Positions 1 through 7,448 of a stretch of DNA of 45,153 nucleotides are shown here, in pieces (position 1 is the stretch's first letter; each line of letters starts with the position of its first letter). The DNA is from Verrucomicrobiales bacterium (GTDB lineage Bacteria; Verrucomicrobiota; Verrucomicrobiia; Limisphaerales; UBA9464), in NCBI GenBank assembly GCA_027483345.1, contig JAIXUV010000164.1, positions 1 to 45,153 on the forward strand. The letters run 5' to 3'. Under the pieces are notes generated by a model that searched no databases, was not told the origin of the DNA, and worked only from the letters and a program-made list of their open reading frames with translations. Position numbers and translations under genes: made by a program.

Positions 1-261
1 GTCATCATCGGTCCCGATCTGGTGATGCGGGATGGCCGACTGGCGACGGATGCCACGGCTCGGGCGGGATCAGACAAGAGTGTCCACGGCTGGCGTCAGC
101 GGGCGAAGCGGGATCCGGACGGGACGGCGAAACTGACAGACCGGATCATCCGGAACACCTACCGCACCTTGATGACCCGCGGCACGAAAGGTTGCTACGT
201 CTACGCCGTCGACCCAGGCGTCCGCGAGTGGCTGCGGGATGGACCGACGTCGATGGCCTGA
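1..261 (+). CDS. DUF2075 (Schlafen-type helicase domain) protein, 3' end only
   Basis: The first 86 codons of frame 1 are open from the window edge to TGA at 259-261, so the start lies outside. The visible part reads VIIGPDLVMRDGRL and then NTYRTLMTRGTKGCYVY. This matches the C-terminus of DUF2075 proteins, which are superfamily-1-like DNA/RNA helicases; the second block is the motif VI region, with the arginine expected to act as ATP finger. The family is linked to nucleic-acid remodelling, often beside restriction or defence genes, but the substrate is unknown and no partner gene is visible. Family call is from motif memory on a short fragment. Walker A and B cannot be checked here. Confidence 0.72.
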   Translation, partial: VIIGPDLVMRDGRLATDATARAGSDKSVHGWRQRAKRDPDGTAKLTDRIIRNTYRTLMTRGTKGCYVYAVDPGVREWLRDGPTSMA

Positions 262-296
262 GGTGCAGGGCATGGCGGTTGCCGGGCAGGGGGCGT

Positions 297-355
297 GAGA
301 CTCGTGGCCTCGTCTCCTAGGACGTGCACAGGTAGGAGACGACGTGAGGAGTCTC
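297..355. repeat. Intergenic palindromic repeat, copy A
   Basis: Left arm 297-319 (GAGACTC...TCGTCTCCTA) and right arm 333-355 (TAGGAGACGA...GAGTCTC) pair over 10 bp at the loop end and 6 bp at the base. A 7-nt non-pairing segment lies between them, and the loop contains the self-complementary GTGCAC. The right arm recurs exactly at 27112-27134, and a left arm with one difference recurs at 27190-27212. It lies between the DUF2075 gene and the SRP RNA. It looks like a REP-type dispersed hairpin; no transposase is nearby. Confidence 0.8.
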
Positions 356-399
356 TGGCTTTCCGGCGGGGTCCAGTGGACAGAGAGCGGCAATTGCGC

Positions 400-428
400 T
401 TGTTCCGTGGGCCGGTGTCCCCCTTAAT
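400..428 (+). promoter_or_regulatory. Putative sigma-70-type promoter of the SRP RNA gene
   Basis: A -35-like TTGTTC (400-405) and a -10-like CTTAAT (423-428) are separated by 17 nt. The expected start, about 7 nt downstream, coincides with the first base of the SRP RNA closing helix at 436. Each hexamer is imperfect; the spacing and the agreement with the independently defined RNA end carry the call. Confidence 0.55.
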
Positions 429-435
429 CCGCCGC

Positions 436-526
436 GCCAGGGTCCATGGATCTCGGACTTGTGAACCCCGCCAGGGCCGGAAGGCAGCAACGGTGCTTGC
501 TCCGTGACTGCCGTGGGTGCCCTGGC
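436..526 (+). ncRNA. ffs: Signal recognition particle RNA (small 4.5S type)
   Basis: This RNA pairs with Ffh to form the SRP that targets nascent membrane and exported proteins. The apical helix-8 signature is clear: TTGTGAACCCCGCC, then AGGGCCGGAAGGCAGCAACGG, with the GGAA tetraloop at about 478-481 closed by GCC/GGC and the asymmetric AGCA side of the symmetric/asymmetric loop pair. The ends form a closing helix, GCCAGGG (436-442) with CCCTGGC (520-526), followed at once by ATTTTTCTTT, which would act as an intrinsic terminator. At about 91 nt it is a short bacterial SRP RNA without the Alu domain. A plausible promoter lies at 400-428. Confidence 0.95.
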
Positions 527-639
527 ATTTTTCTTTCCTCCGCTTCACCAACGGCCTCGTCCGGACTTCTGTCCGGCTTCCTCCGCGAAGCGATTCCCGC
601 GGTTGTTGACACCCGGGGTCATGGTACGGTCGGCGGACC

Positions 640-2088
640 TTGAAGACTGTCGTCCACTGGTTCCGCCGGGATCTCCGGATCTCGGACAACAGCGCGCTCC
701 ATGCCGCCTGGTCCGGCTCGGATCGCTTGGTGCCCTTCTTCTGCTGGGACGACGCGATCCTCAGGGCCCCCGACGTCGGTCCGGCCCGCGTCGCCTTCCT
801 GCTGCGTTCCTTGGAGTCGTTGGCACGCAACCTCGAGTCCTTGGGCCATCGGCTGATCGTGCGGCATGGGCGCCCAGAGGAGGAACTGGTCCGGCTTTGT
901 CGCGAGACCGGGGCCAAGGAGGTCCACACGAACCGCGACTACGAACCCTTCGCCCGGGAACGCGACCTCAGGGTGCGTACGGCCTTGGAAGGGGAAGGGA
1001 TGGTGCTGAAGGGCCACCGCGACTCGGTGATCCGCGAGGAGCGGGATCTGCTTTCGAAGACCGGCGGCGTCTACACCGTGTTCACGCCGTACTCCCGGGC
1101 CTGGCGTGCGTTGCCTGTGCCTGCGCCGCTTCCCAGGATCGGCGGTCCCCGCACCGCATTGCCGGCCGATTGGGTGTCGTTGCCGCTGCCGTCGGACACG
1201 GAGGCCTTGGGGCATCCGCTGCGGCAGGATCTGTTTCCGGCCGGGGAACGGTCCGCGCGCCAGGCCTTGGACACCTTCGTCGAGCACCGGATTTTCGACT
1301 ACGAGACCGCGCGGAACCATCCCTTCGACGACACTGGGACCTCCCGGCTTTCGGCGCATCTGCGGTTTGGCACGGTGAACATCCGGACGGTGCTGGAGCG
1401 GCTTTCATCGGCGCGGTCGAAGGCGACGACGCCGGCGCAGGTCAAGGGTGCCGACGTGTGGCTCAGCGAACTGGTCTGGCGCGAGTTCTACGTCCAGATC
1501 CTCGCCAACCACCCCCAAGTCGCCCGCGGCGCCTTCCGTCCCGAGTACGACGCGCTCCAGTGGTCAGGCAAGGACGCCTGGTTCGACGCGTGGGTGGCGG
1601 GACAGACCGGCTATCCGATCGTCGACGCCGCGATGCGTTGCCTCGCGAAGACCGGTTGGATGCACAACCGCCTTCGGATGATCGTGGCCATGTTCCTGAC
1701 CAAGGACCTGTTGGTGTCCTGGCAGCGTGGGGAGCGGCATTTCATGCGGGCGCTGGTGGACGGCGACCTCGCGGCGAACAACGGCGGTTGGCAATGGAGC
1801 GCCGGTTGCGGCACCGACGCGGCGCCGTACTTCCGGATCTTCAACCCGGTCAGCCAAGGCGGGAAATTCGACCCCGAAGGGACGTTCGTTCGGCGCTGGC
1901 TGCCGGAATTGCGGGACGTCCCGGCGGATCGCATCCATGCTCCGTGGGAAAGCCCGCTGCTGCTGTCGCGCAGGGGGTATCCTCCGCCGATCGTGGACCA
2001 CGACGTGCAGCGCCGGCGCTGTCTGGAGATGTTCCAGGCGGTGAAGGGGAAGCCGAAGGCGGCGGAGAAGGAAGAGGAGACGGAATGA
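640..2088 (+). CDS. phrB: Class I deoxyribodipyrimidine photolyase
   Basis: Light-driven, FAD-dependent repair of cyclobutane pyrimidine dimers in the cytoplasm. The 482-aa protein has the family length. The N-terminal antenna-chromophore domain begins VVHWFRRDLRISDN (about residues 4-17). The C-terminal FAD-binding domain holds TGYPIVDAAMRCL, GWMHNRLRM, and at about 377-400 the run NNGGWQW..GCGTDAAPYFR, then FDPEG and RRWLPELRDVP, very like E. coli PhrB. The tryptophans of the electron-transfer chain appear to be kept. The start is TTG at 640, since no in-frame ATG lies upstream and the protein begins directly before the conserved first strand. The stop overlaps the next gene in ATGA, so the two are translationally coupled. 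A cryptochrome role is less likely given the close match. Confidence 0.93.
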   Translation: MKTVVHWFRRDLRISDNSALHAAWSGSDRLVPFFCWDDAILRAPDVGPARVAFLLRSLESLARNLESLGHRLIVRHGRPEEELVRLCRETGAKEVHTNRDYEPFARERDLRVRTALEGEGMVLKGHRDSVIREERDLLSKTGGVYTVFTPYSRAWRALPVPAPLPRIGGPRTALPADWVSLPLPSDTEALGHPLRQDLFPAGERSARQALDTFVEHRIFDYETARNHPFDDTGTSRLSAHLRFGTVNIRTVLERLSSARSKATTPAQVKGADVWLSELVWREFYVQILANHPQVARGAFRPEYDALQWSGKDAWFDAWVAGQTGYPIVDAAMRCLAKTGWMHNRLRMIVAMFLTKDLLVSWQRGERHFMRALVDGDLAANNGGWQWSAGCGTDAAPYFRIFNPVSQGGKFDPEGTFVRRWLPELRDVPADRIHAPWESPLLLSRRGYPPPIVDHDVQRRRCLEMFQAVKGKPKAAEKEEETE

Positions 2089-2696
2089 ACGACGTGGACC
2101 GACTCGAATACGACGCGCTGACCCGCCAATTGGAACGGATGAGGGCGATGCAGTACGCCTACAACCGCAAGTTCTTCATCCTGCTGCTGGTCTCCACGCT
2201 CGTCGCGGTGGCGTTGATCCTGGACGGCCGGCGTGAGGGGTTGGCGGTGGTTTGCTTCGGGCTGGTCACCACCGGGGTGACGTCGTCGTTCTTCCTCCAC
2301 TTCTGCGACTTTGCCCGGGTGCACGCGCGGGCGCTGGAACGTCGCATCAACCGGCTCATCGGCCGTCCCGTGCTGATCGCGTCCGAGTTGGAGGCCGACT
2401 ACTTCTATCCGCACGTCTCGCCGAAGCTGAGCGGCTTCAGCTTCGCCGCCCCAGGCTTGTTCTTCTCCGTCTTCACGCTGCATTTCTGCGTCGTGTGGGG
2501 GGCGCTGGTGATTTGGGCCGGCCTGAAGCTGAGAGACCTCATGTCGGAAGGCCCCTGGTTCCTGCTCCTCTCGGCCTGGATCCTCTGGACCGCTGTCCAG
2601 GTGGCCTTCCTTTATCACTGGTTTGTGAAGTCTGGGGCCGAGGCCCGGCTCGCGGCCCGGCTCTCGGCGAACTACTCGGACGACACGCCGGCCTGA
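2085..2696 (+). CDS. Four-TM integral membrane protein of unknown function
   Basis: A 203-aa protein starting at the ATG that overlaps the photolyase stop. After a charged N-terminal helix (about 1-27) there are four hydrophobic stretches: FILLLVSTLVAVALIL, VVCFGLVTTGVTSSFFLHF, a long one from FAAPGLFFSVF to VIWAGL, and FLLLSAWILWTAVQVAFLY. A basic cytoplasmic loop (HARALERRINRLIGRP) sits between the second and third. I do not recognise the family. The coupling suggests co-expression with the photolyase, but a DNA-repair role does not follow. The same frame stays open far upstream through the photolyase gene, which is a GC-rich shadow. Confidence 0.75.
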   Translation: MNDVDRLEYDALTRQLERMRAMQYAYNRKFFILLLVSTLVAVALILDGRREGLAVVCFGLVTTGVTSSFFLHFCDFARVHARALERRINRLIGRPVLIASELEADYFYPHVSPKLSGFSFAAPGLFFSVFTLHFCVVWGALVIWAGLKLRDLMSEGPWFLLLSAWILWTAVQVAFLYHWFVKSGAEARLAARLSANYSDDTPA

Positions 2697-2720
2697 TCAC
2701 GACACGGATTCGGGGACCCT

Positions 2721-2745
2721 CACCCGAAGGCGGCGGATTCGGGTG
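2721..2745. terminator. Hairpin after the photolyase operon, weak terminator
   Basis: CACCCGAA (2721-2728) and TTCGGGTG (2738-2745) form a perfect 8-bp stem with a 9-nt loop, starting 24 bp past the membrane-protein stop. It is followed only by CTTGTTGC, so U-tract support is poor. Confidence 0.4.
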
Positions 2746-2853
2746 CTTGTTGCGGGCGTGCCGCGACGCCTGATGCCCATGGGTCGAGGACGCGTGTGAG
2801 GGCCGGCGGGAGGGAAGGAGGAAAATCCGCCAAAATGCGGGGTCTCTTCCCTT

Positions 2854-2882
2854 TTGCGTTCCGGGCGGTCCGGTCCAATACT
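2854..2882 (+). promoter_or_regulatory. Putative promoter of malate dehydrogenase
   Basis: TTGCGT (2854-2859) and AATACT (2877-2882) are spaced by 17 nt, each about 4/6 to consensus. The predicted start near 2889 would leave a leader of only about 10 nt before the ATG at 2900, which agrees with the absence of a Shine-Dalgarno. Confidence 0.45.
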
Positions 2883-2899
2883 GTCGTCCTCATTCCTAC

Positions 2900-3883
2900 A
2901 TGAACGCACCCATCCGTGTCGCTGTGACCGGCGCCGCCGGCCAGATCGGTTACTCCCTCCTCTTCCGCATCGCGTCCGGCGCGATGTTCGGTCCGGACCA
3001 GCCCGTGATCCTCCACCTCATCGAGATCGAGCCGGCGCTCAAGGCGCTCAACGGCGTGGTGATGGAGCTCGACGACTGCGCCTTTCCGCTCCTCCAGGGC
3101 GTGGTTCCGACGGCCAGCCTCGACGAGGGCTTCCGCGGCGTGAACTGGGCGCTGCTGGTCGGCAGCGTGCCCCGCAAGGCCGGCATGGAGCGCAAGGACC
3201 TGCTCGGCATCAACGGCCGCATCTTCACCGGCCAGGGCCAGGCCATCCAGCGCAACGCGGCCTCCGACATCCGCACGCTCGTCGTCGGCAATCCCTGCAA
3301 CACCAACTGCCTCATCGCCCGCAACTCGGCGAAGGACATCCCGTCGGACCGCTGGTTCGCGATGACCATGCTCGACCAGAACCGCGCCTCCTCGCAGTTG
3401 GCCCGCAAGGCCGGTGTGCCCGTGCCCCAGGTCAGCAACCTCGCCATCTGGGGCAACCACAGCTCCACGATGTTCCCCGACTTCGCCAACGCCCGCATTG
3501 GCGGCCGCCCGGCGACCGAGGTCATCAACGAGCCGGCCTGGTTCAAGGACACCTTCATCCCGACGGTCCAGAAGCGCGGCGCCGCCATCATCGAGGCCCG
3601 CGGCCTCAGCTCTGCCGCCTCCGCCGCCAACGCGGTCGTGGACACCGTCCGCGCCCTCACCACGGCCACCCATCCCGACGACTGCTTCAGCGTCGCCGTC
3701 GAGTCCGACGGCAGCTACGGCATCGAGAAGGGCCTGATCTACTCCTTCCCCATCCGCAGCTGCGGCAAGGGCTGGGGCATCATCCCGAACGTGCCGGTGG
3801 ACGAGTTCAGCCGCTCCAAGATCGTCGCCACGGAGAACGAGCTGAAGGAGGAGAAGTCGCTCGTCGCCGAGCTCCTCGCCTGA
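2900..3883 (+). CDS. mdh: Malate dehydrogenase
   Basis: NAD-dependent interconversion of malate and oxaloacetate in the TCA cycle. The 327-aa length suits the cytosolic-type (type 2) family. [14 protein letters not shown] (residues 9-22) is the Rossmann dinucleotide loop. [17 protein letters not shown] (about 91-107) carries the two substrate-binding arginines of the mobile loop. [10 protein letters not shown] is the conserved core strand, and IWGNHSSTM (about 184-192) holds the catalytic histidine. The ATG at 2900 precedes the first beta-strand directly, so the start is secure. The gene stands alone, with its own promoter-like sequence and a strong terminator 28 bp after the stop. Confidence 0.96.
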   Translation: MNAPIRVAVTGAAGQIGYSLLFRIASGAMFGPDQPVILHLIEIEPALKALNGVVMELDDCAFPLLQGVVPTASLDEGFRGVNWALLVGSVPRKAGMERKDLLGINGRIFTGQGQAIQRNAASDIRTLVVGNPCNTNCLIARNSAKDIPSDRWFAMTMLDQNRASSQLARKAGVPVPQVSNLAIWGNHSSTMFPDFANARIGGRPATEVINEPAWFKDTFIPTVQKRGAAIIEARGLSSAASAANAVVDTVRALTTATHPDDCFSVAVESDGSYGIEKGLIYSFPIRSCGKGWGIIPNVPVDEFSRSKIVATENELKEEKSLVAELLA

Positions 3884-3910
3884 TCCGGCCAACGCCGAGG
3901 TCCGTTTCCG

Positions 3911-3946
3911 GGCCGTCCCGCCATGTCGCGCGGGACGGCCTTTTCA
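3911..3946 (+). terminator. Rho-independent terminator of mdh
   Basis: GGCCGTCCCGC (3911-3921) and GCGGGACGGCC (3930-3940) form a perfect 11-bp stem with an 8-nt loop, followed by TTTTC. It also separates mdh from the convergent alcohol dehydrogenase. Confidence 0.9.
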
Positions 3947-3983
3947 ATCCCCACCCGGAACGAAGCGCCCGGAACCCCGGGCC

Positions 3984-5093
3984 TCAACCGCCGAACCGGA
4001 CCACGCCCTTGGCCAATCGTCCGGCCAACATGTCCTCGAAGGCGGTCCCCAATTCGTCGAGCCGGTAGGTGCGGGAGACCAGTTCGTCGAGGAGCAGTTC
4101 GCCGGAGGCGTGCAAGGCGAAGATCCGGGGAAGATCCCGATCCGGGACGCAGCCGCCGTACAGCGGCGTCGAGTACCGCTTGTTCCACATGAACAACGGC
4201 ATGGGAACGGTGACCGCGTCGTTGATGCCACTCACCTGGAATGCCTGGCCCCCGTCGCGGACGAGTCGGAGCGGGGCAAACGCCAGACGCGGAATCGAGG
4301 TGGCCTCGAACGCGTGGTCGGCTCCGCCATCGAGGATCCGGTGCAGTGCGATGGCCGCCGTCTCCAGTTCCTTGTCGTCGCGTTCGACCTGGAGGACGTC
4401 CGTCGCGCCGAAATGCCGTGCGCGTTCCAGCGCTTCCCGATGCAGGTCGAGCGCCACGATCCGCGCGGCTCCGGCGATCCGGGCGCCTTGGATCACGTTC
4501 AGGCCCACGCCGCCGCAGCCGACCACGGCTACGGTGTCTCCGGGTTGGATCTGCGCGACGTTCAACGCCGAACCGAATCCGGTCATGACCCCGCAGCCAA
4601 CGATCGCGGCGGACTCGAAGGAGACCGGCGTCTCCAGCCGCGTCACCGCCGCCTGACGCACCAGCGCCAAGCCGCAGAGTGTCCCGAGGTTGAAGGAGCG
4701 GTCCACGGGGTGACCGCGCCATCGGGTGCCCTCGGCGTGGGCATGGGCGGCGGATGGCGTCATCACGTGGGCCGGTCGGCTCACTTCGCAGAGCACGGCC
4801 GAGCCGCGACGGCATTGCCGGCAACCGCCACAGGGAATCACCCAGTTCAACACCACCCGGTCCCCGGGCTTCACCGCGGTGACCGACGGTCCGGTCTCGA
4901 GGACCACGCCGGCCCCTTCGTGTCCCATCACCAGCGGGCGTCTCCAACCGAGAGAGGCGTGGTCCGTATGGCAGAGGCCCGAGGCCCGGATCTCGACGAG
5001 GACTTCGTCTCCGATCGGGGAACCGACCTCGATCTCCTCGATGGAGAACGAGCCGGCTCCAGAGGCAATGGCGGCGCGGGTGGTGCGGTACAT
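3984..5093 (-). CDS. Zinc-dependent alcohol dehydrogenase (MDR superfamily, class III-like)
   Basis: NAD(P)-dependent oxidation of a primary alcohol or adduct; the substrate cannot be read from sequence. Catalytic zinc ligands are Cys41 (GLCHTD), His58-Glu59 (GHEGAG) and Cys167 (VGCGVMTG). The structural-zinc lobe has four cysteines, Cys88, 91, 94 and 102. The cofactor loop VGCGGVGLN lies near residue 195. The length, 369 aa, is typical of class III-type enzymes. An open frame extends upstream to 5234, but the family N-terminus fits MYRTTRAAI, so I place the start at the ATG 5093-5091. A formaldehyde/glutathione role is possible, but no esterase partner of that pathway is adjacent. Transcribed alone toward the mdh terminator. 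Confidence 0.88.
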   Translation of the reverse strand: MYRTTRAAIASGAGSFSIEEIEVGSPIGDEVLVEIRASGLCHTDHASLGWRRPLVMGHEGAGVVLETGPSVTAVKPGDRVVLNWVIPCGGCRQCRRGSAVLCEVSRPAHVMTPSAAHAHAEGTRWRGHPVDRSFNLGTLCGLALVRQAAVTRLETPVSFESAAIVGCGVMTGFGSALNVAQIQPGDTVAVVGCGGVGLNVIQGARIAGAARIVALDLHREALERARHFGATDVLQVERDDKELETAAIALHRILDGGADHAFEATSIPRLAFAPLRLVRDGGQAFQVSGINDAVTVPMPLFMWNKRYSTPLYGGCVPDRDLPRIFALHASGELLLDELVSRTYRLDELGTAFEDMLAGRLAKGVVRFGG

Positions 5094-5141
5094 GGTGGCC
5101 GGCGCTTTTTGCCGGATCCGCTCAATGGGAGCGAGGAAGGA

Positions 5142-5163
5142 CCTCACGCGAAACCGCAAAGCC
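5142..5163 (+). repeat. Dispersed CACGC(A/G)AA-CCGCAA repeat, copy 1
   Basis: CCTCACGCGAAACCGCAAAG lies in the spacer between the esterase and alcohol dehydrogenase genes. Close relatives occur at 39941-39956 (plus) and 40056-40080 (minus), sharing CACGCRAARCCGCAA. All copies are intergenic. Confidence 0.55.
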
Positions 5164-5304
5164 GCCAACGGGGATCGGTGTCCGGAGGCGAAAAGGCCGC
5201 GACGGGTTGGGGCCCGATACCGCTCCAGCAACACCTTCGGTTTCCCTCGGGGCGAATCGCGGTTTCGCGCCTTGGCCTGAGGGTCCCTTCTTCATGGGGC
5301 TGCT

Positions 5305-6066
5305 TCAGCGCGAATGGGAGAGCAACCAGGGGAAGAATCCCGCGTCGGAATAGGTCTCGGTCCACGAATCGTGTCCCGCGTCGGGATAGACGGTCAGTGA
5401 AATGCCTCGGCACCCGGCCCTGCGGAAGGCCTCCACCATCCTTTGGCTCTCCTCCAGCGGGACCACGCCGTCCTTGCCTCCGTGGAAGACCTTCACCGGA
5501 AGCGTCTTCAAGGCCTCGCGTTGCGCGGTCTCCAGCAGCAGCAGCCGGATGCTCTCTCCGCCGCCGCAGATCGGCGCGGCCGCGGCGAAACGCCCGGGGT
5601 GACGGGAGATCAGGTCCCAGGTCCCGTAGCCACCCATGCTGAGTCCGGTCACATACGTCCGTCGGGGATCCGACGGCAGCGAAGCCTGCAGGAAGTCGAG
5701 CAGGGCCATCAGTTGGCCGGCGTCCCAGACTTCGCCGGGAGGACATTGCGGCGAGACTAGGATGAAGGGCAGGTCCCGGCCCGAGGCGGCCAGCTTCGGC
5801 GGTCCGTGGACGGCGACCTGAGCGAGGTTGGTGCCGCGTTCACCGGCGCCGTGGAGGAAGAGGACGAGGGGCCATTTTCCGTCGGACGAGGGCGACTTGC
5901 CCTTCGGCATGTAGAGAAGATAGCCGAGTTCGCTGGAAGTCCTGACTTCCTGCCGCAGGCGGTTCTGGGTCTGGGAACCGGAGACGGCGCGGATACCAAG
6001 GGTACCACTTCGGCATCCGGCGGCCAAGAGGCCGACGAGGGCCAGGAGTAGGAGCAACGGTTTCAT
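5305..6066 (-). CDS. Exported lipoprotein esterase (alpha/beta hydrolase, PHB-depolymerase/dienelactone-hydrolase-like)
   Basis: A 253-aa protein with a type II signal peptide: MKPLLLLLALVGLLAAGC, lipidated Cys18. The mature part is an alpha/beta hydrolase. HGAG (72-75) forms the oxyanion region, GLSMGGYG places the nucleophile at Ser143, and the likely acid and base are Asp199 (GGKDGVVP) and His232 (DAGHDSW). It resembles the 'predicted peptidase/esterase' group that carries GXSMGG and is often found with polysaccharide-degrading genes. The target ester is unknown. The frame opens earlier, but the ATG at 6066 begins a clean lipoprotein signal, so I use it. Likely anchored in the periplasm or outer membrane. 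Confidence 0.85.
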   Translation of the reverse strand: MKPLLLLLALVGLLAAGCRSGTLGIRAVSGSQTQNRLRQEVRTSSELGYLLYMPKGKSPSSDGKWPLVLFLHGAGERGTNLAQVAVHGPPKLAASGRDLPFILVSPQCPPGEVWDAGQLMALLDFLQASLPSDPRRTYVTGLSMGGYGTWDLISRHPGRFAAAAPICGGGESIRLLLLETAQREALKTLPVKVFHGGKDGVVPLEESQRMVEAFRRAGCRGISLTVYPDAGHDSWTETYSDAGFFPWLLSHSR

Positions 6067-6169
6067 GGAAAGCGCAGCGTGTTCCGGAAGCCCGGGCATC
6101 TCAACCGGGAAGCCGGGAGCGGTTCCCGATAACCGACGGACTCAAGCCGAAGACCCCGCCGCCTGGGGA

Positions 6170-7282
6170 TCAGGGTTTCGTCGATTCGGCCGGGGCCAGC
6201 TCCATGAGCGTCGGCAGCACGCCGCGGGTGCCGGCGATGCGGCTCAGGTCGTGCGATGGCGAGGCGAACATGATGCGGTTGGTGTAGCCCTTGAGTTCGC
6301 TGACGACGATCGAGGCGCCGTTGGTCAGGTACACCATGTGGAAGCGCTCGGCGGAGAAGTCGATGGCGAACAGCTTGTCGGACTTCGGCGAGAGCGCCGC
6401 GACATGCAGGGACTGACGCAGCACCATGGTCTGGTTGCTCGCGACAAGGCCGTCCTTGAGGCTGTACCAGATGTTCTTGTCGCCACCGAGCGCGAGGACC
6501 TTGTCGCCGGAGGCGGGGACCACTAGGTGGCTGGGGTTCATCTTGGGAATCGGGTTGGCGAAGCGGCGTTTGCCGTCGGCGACATCCCAGGCCATCAGTG
6601 TCTCCTTCTCGATGCGGCTCGACCAGATCTCGCGCACGAGTTCCCAGACGATGTTCCTCGAGTATCCGACCAGCACTGAGGAGTCGGGCGTGAAGGCCAT
6701 GGCGCCGATGCCGGAGTTGGTCACCGACCACAGCGGCTTGCCGTTGCCGAGCTCCCAGACGGTCAGCGTGGCGGCCTCGGAGGTCTTGCTGATGCCGATG
6801 GGCTTGATGACGGCGCCGACGGCGGCCAGGCGGGTTCCGTCCGGCGAGAGCGCACAGAGCATCTGGGAACCCATCGAGGAGGAGGCGAGCACCGGTTCCT
6901 CCAGCTTGAGGGTATGGAGCAGCGTCCGCTTCTCGGGATCCCAGACCTTGATGGTCGCGGTGCCGCCGCTGGCTGTGGCCAGCACCTTGCCGCCGTGGGA
7001 GAATTGCATCCAGTTCACCGTCGCGCCGTGGTCTCCGAGGATGGCGGTCTGGCGCAGGGTCTTCGCGTCCCAAAGGACGATCTGCCCGGCCACGACCGGG
7101 ACGTTCGTGGCGCCGCCGGGGCGACGGCTGCTGGTGCCGCCGGCGATCCAACGTCCGTCGTCGGAGAAGGCGTAGGAGAAGAAGATGGCCTGATTGGTCG
7201 AGGACTCCAGCGGCCGGAACTCGGCTCCCAGCCCGGCCCGGGCGGAAAGCAGGAGTCCGAGGAGGACGATCAGTCGGTGCAT
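6170..7282 (-). CDS. Exported WD40-type beta-propeller protein
   Basis: A 370-aa protein with a signal peptide (MHRLIVLLGLLLSARAGLGA) followed by degenerate WD40 repeats. Recognisable blade endings are GQIVLWDAKT, ATIKVWDPEK, ATLTVWELGN and TLMAWDVADG, each with the strand pattern and W-D/E turn of the family. Blades in the C-terminal half are poorly conserved. Such propellers serve as binding scaffolds, and nothing indicates an enzyme. An ATG four codons upstream (7294) is an alternative start; neither has a convincing ribosome site, and 7282 gives the more typical signal peptide. It reads in the same direction as the esterase gene 103 bp downstream; co-transcription is possible but not shown. 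Confidence 0.75.
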   Translation of the reverse strand: MHRLIVLLGLLLSARAGLGAEFRPLESSTNQAIFFSYAFSDDGRWIAGGTSSRRPGGATNVPVVAGQIVLWDAKTLRQTAILGDHGATVNWMQFSHGGKVLATASGGTATIKVWDPEKRTLLHTLKLEEPVLASSSMGSQMLCALSPDGTRLAAVGAVIKPIGISKTSEAATLTVWELGNGKPLWSVTNSGIGAMAFTPDSSVLVGYSRNIVWELVREIWSSRIEKETLMAWDVADGKRRFANPIPKMNPSHLVVPASGDKVLALGGDKNIWYSLKDGLVASNQTMVLRQSLHVAALSPKSDKLFAIDFSAERFHMVYLTNGASIVVSELKGYTNRIMFASPSHDLSRIAGTRGVLPTLMELAPAESTKP

Positions 7283-7397
7283 GCCCGGGACCATAGGAAG
7301 GACCGGGTGGCGCCACCAATGAGATTCATGGCGTGTCCGGGCAGGGGGCTAGGCTGCCATACGTGGCCGACGTCCCCGGTGGCTGATGGCCTTGGCG

Positions 7398-7413
7398 TAC
7401 GTAGCCCTACGTA
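7398..7413. promoter_or_regulatory. Paired TACGTA palindromes upstream of the delta-60 gene
   Basis: TACGTA occurs at 7398-7403 and 7408-7413, one helical turn apart, 36 bp before the ATG at 7449. Spacing and self-complementarity suit a dimeric regulator, but this is a single weak observation. Confidence 0.25.
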
Positions 7414-7448
7414 TCGACTCTTCGGGCCGCGCCTGATGAGGTGGCCCC

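Noticed and set aside
606-630. Perfect TTGACA upstream of the photolyase gene as its -35
   Set aside because: No -10-like hexamer at 16-18 bp; the only candidate (TACGGT) has 13-bp spacing.
504-2084. Long plus-strand frame across the photolyase gene, continuous with the membrane protein frame
   Set aside because: Arg/Gly/Pro-rich translation without family features, overlapping a well-supported photolyase. High-GC third-position bias keeps this frame open; only the part from 2085 is real.
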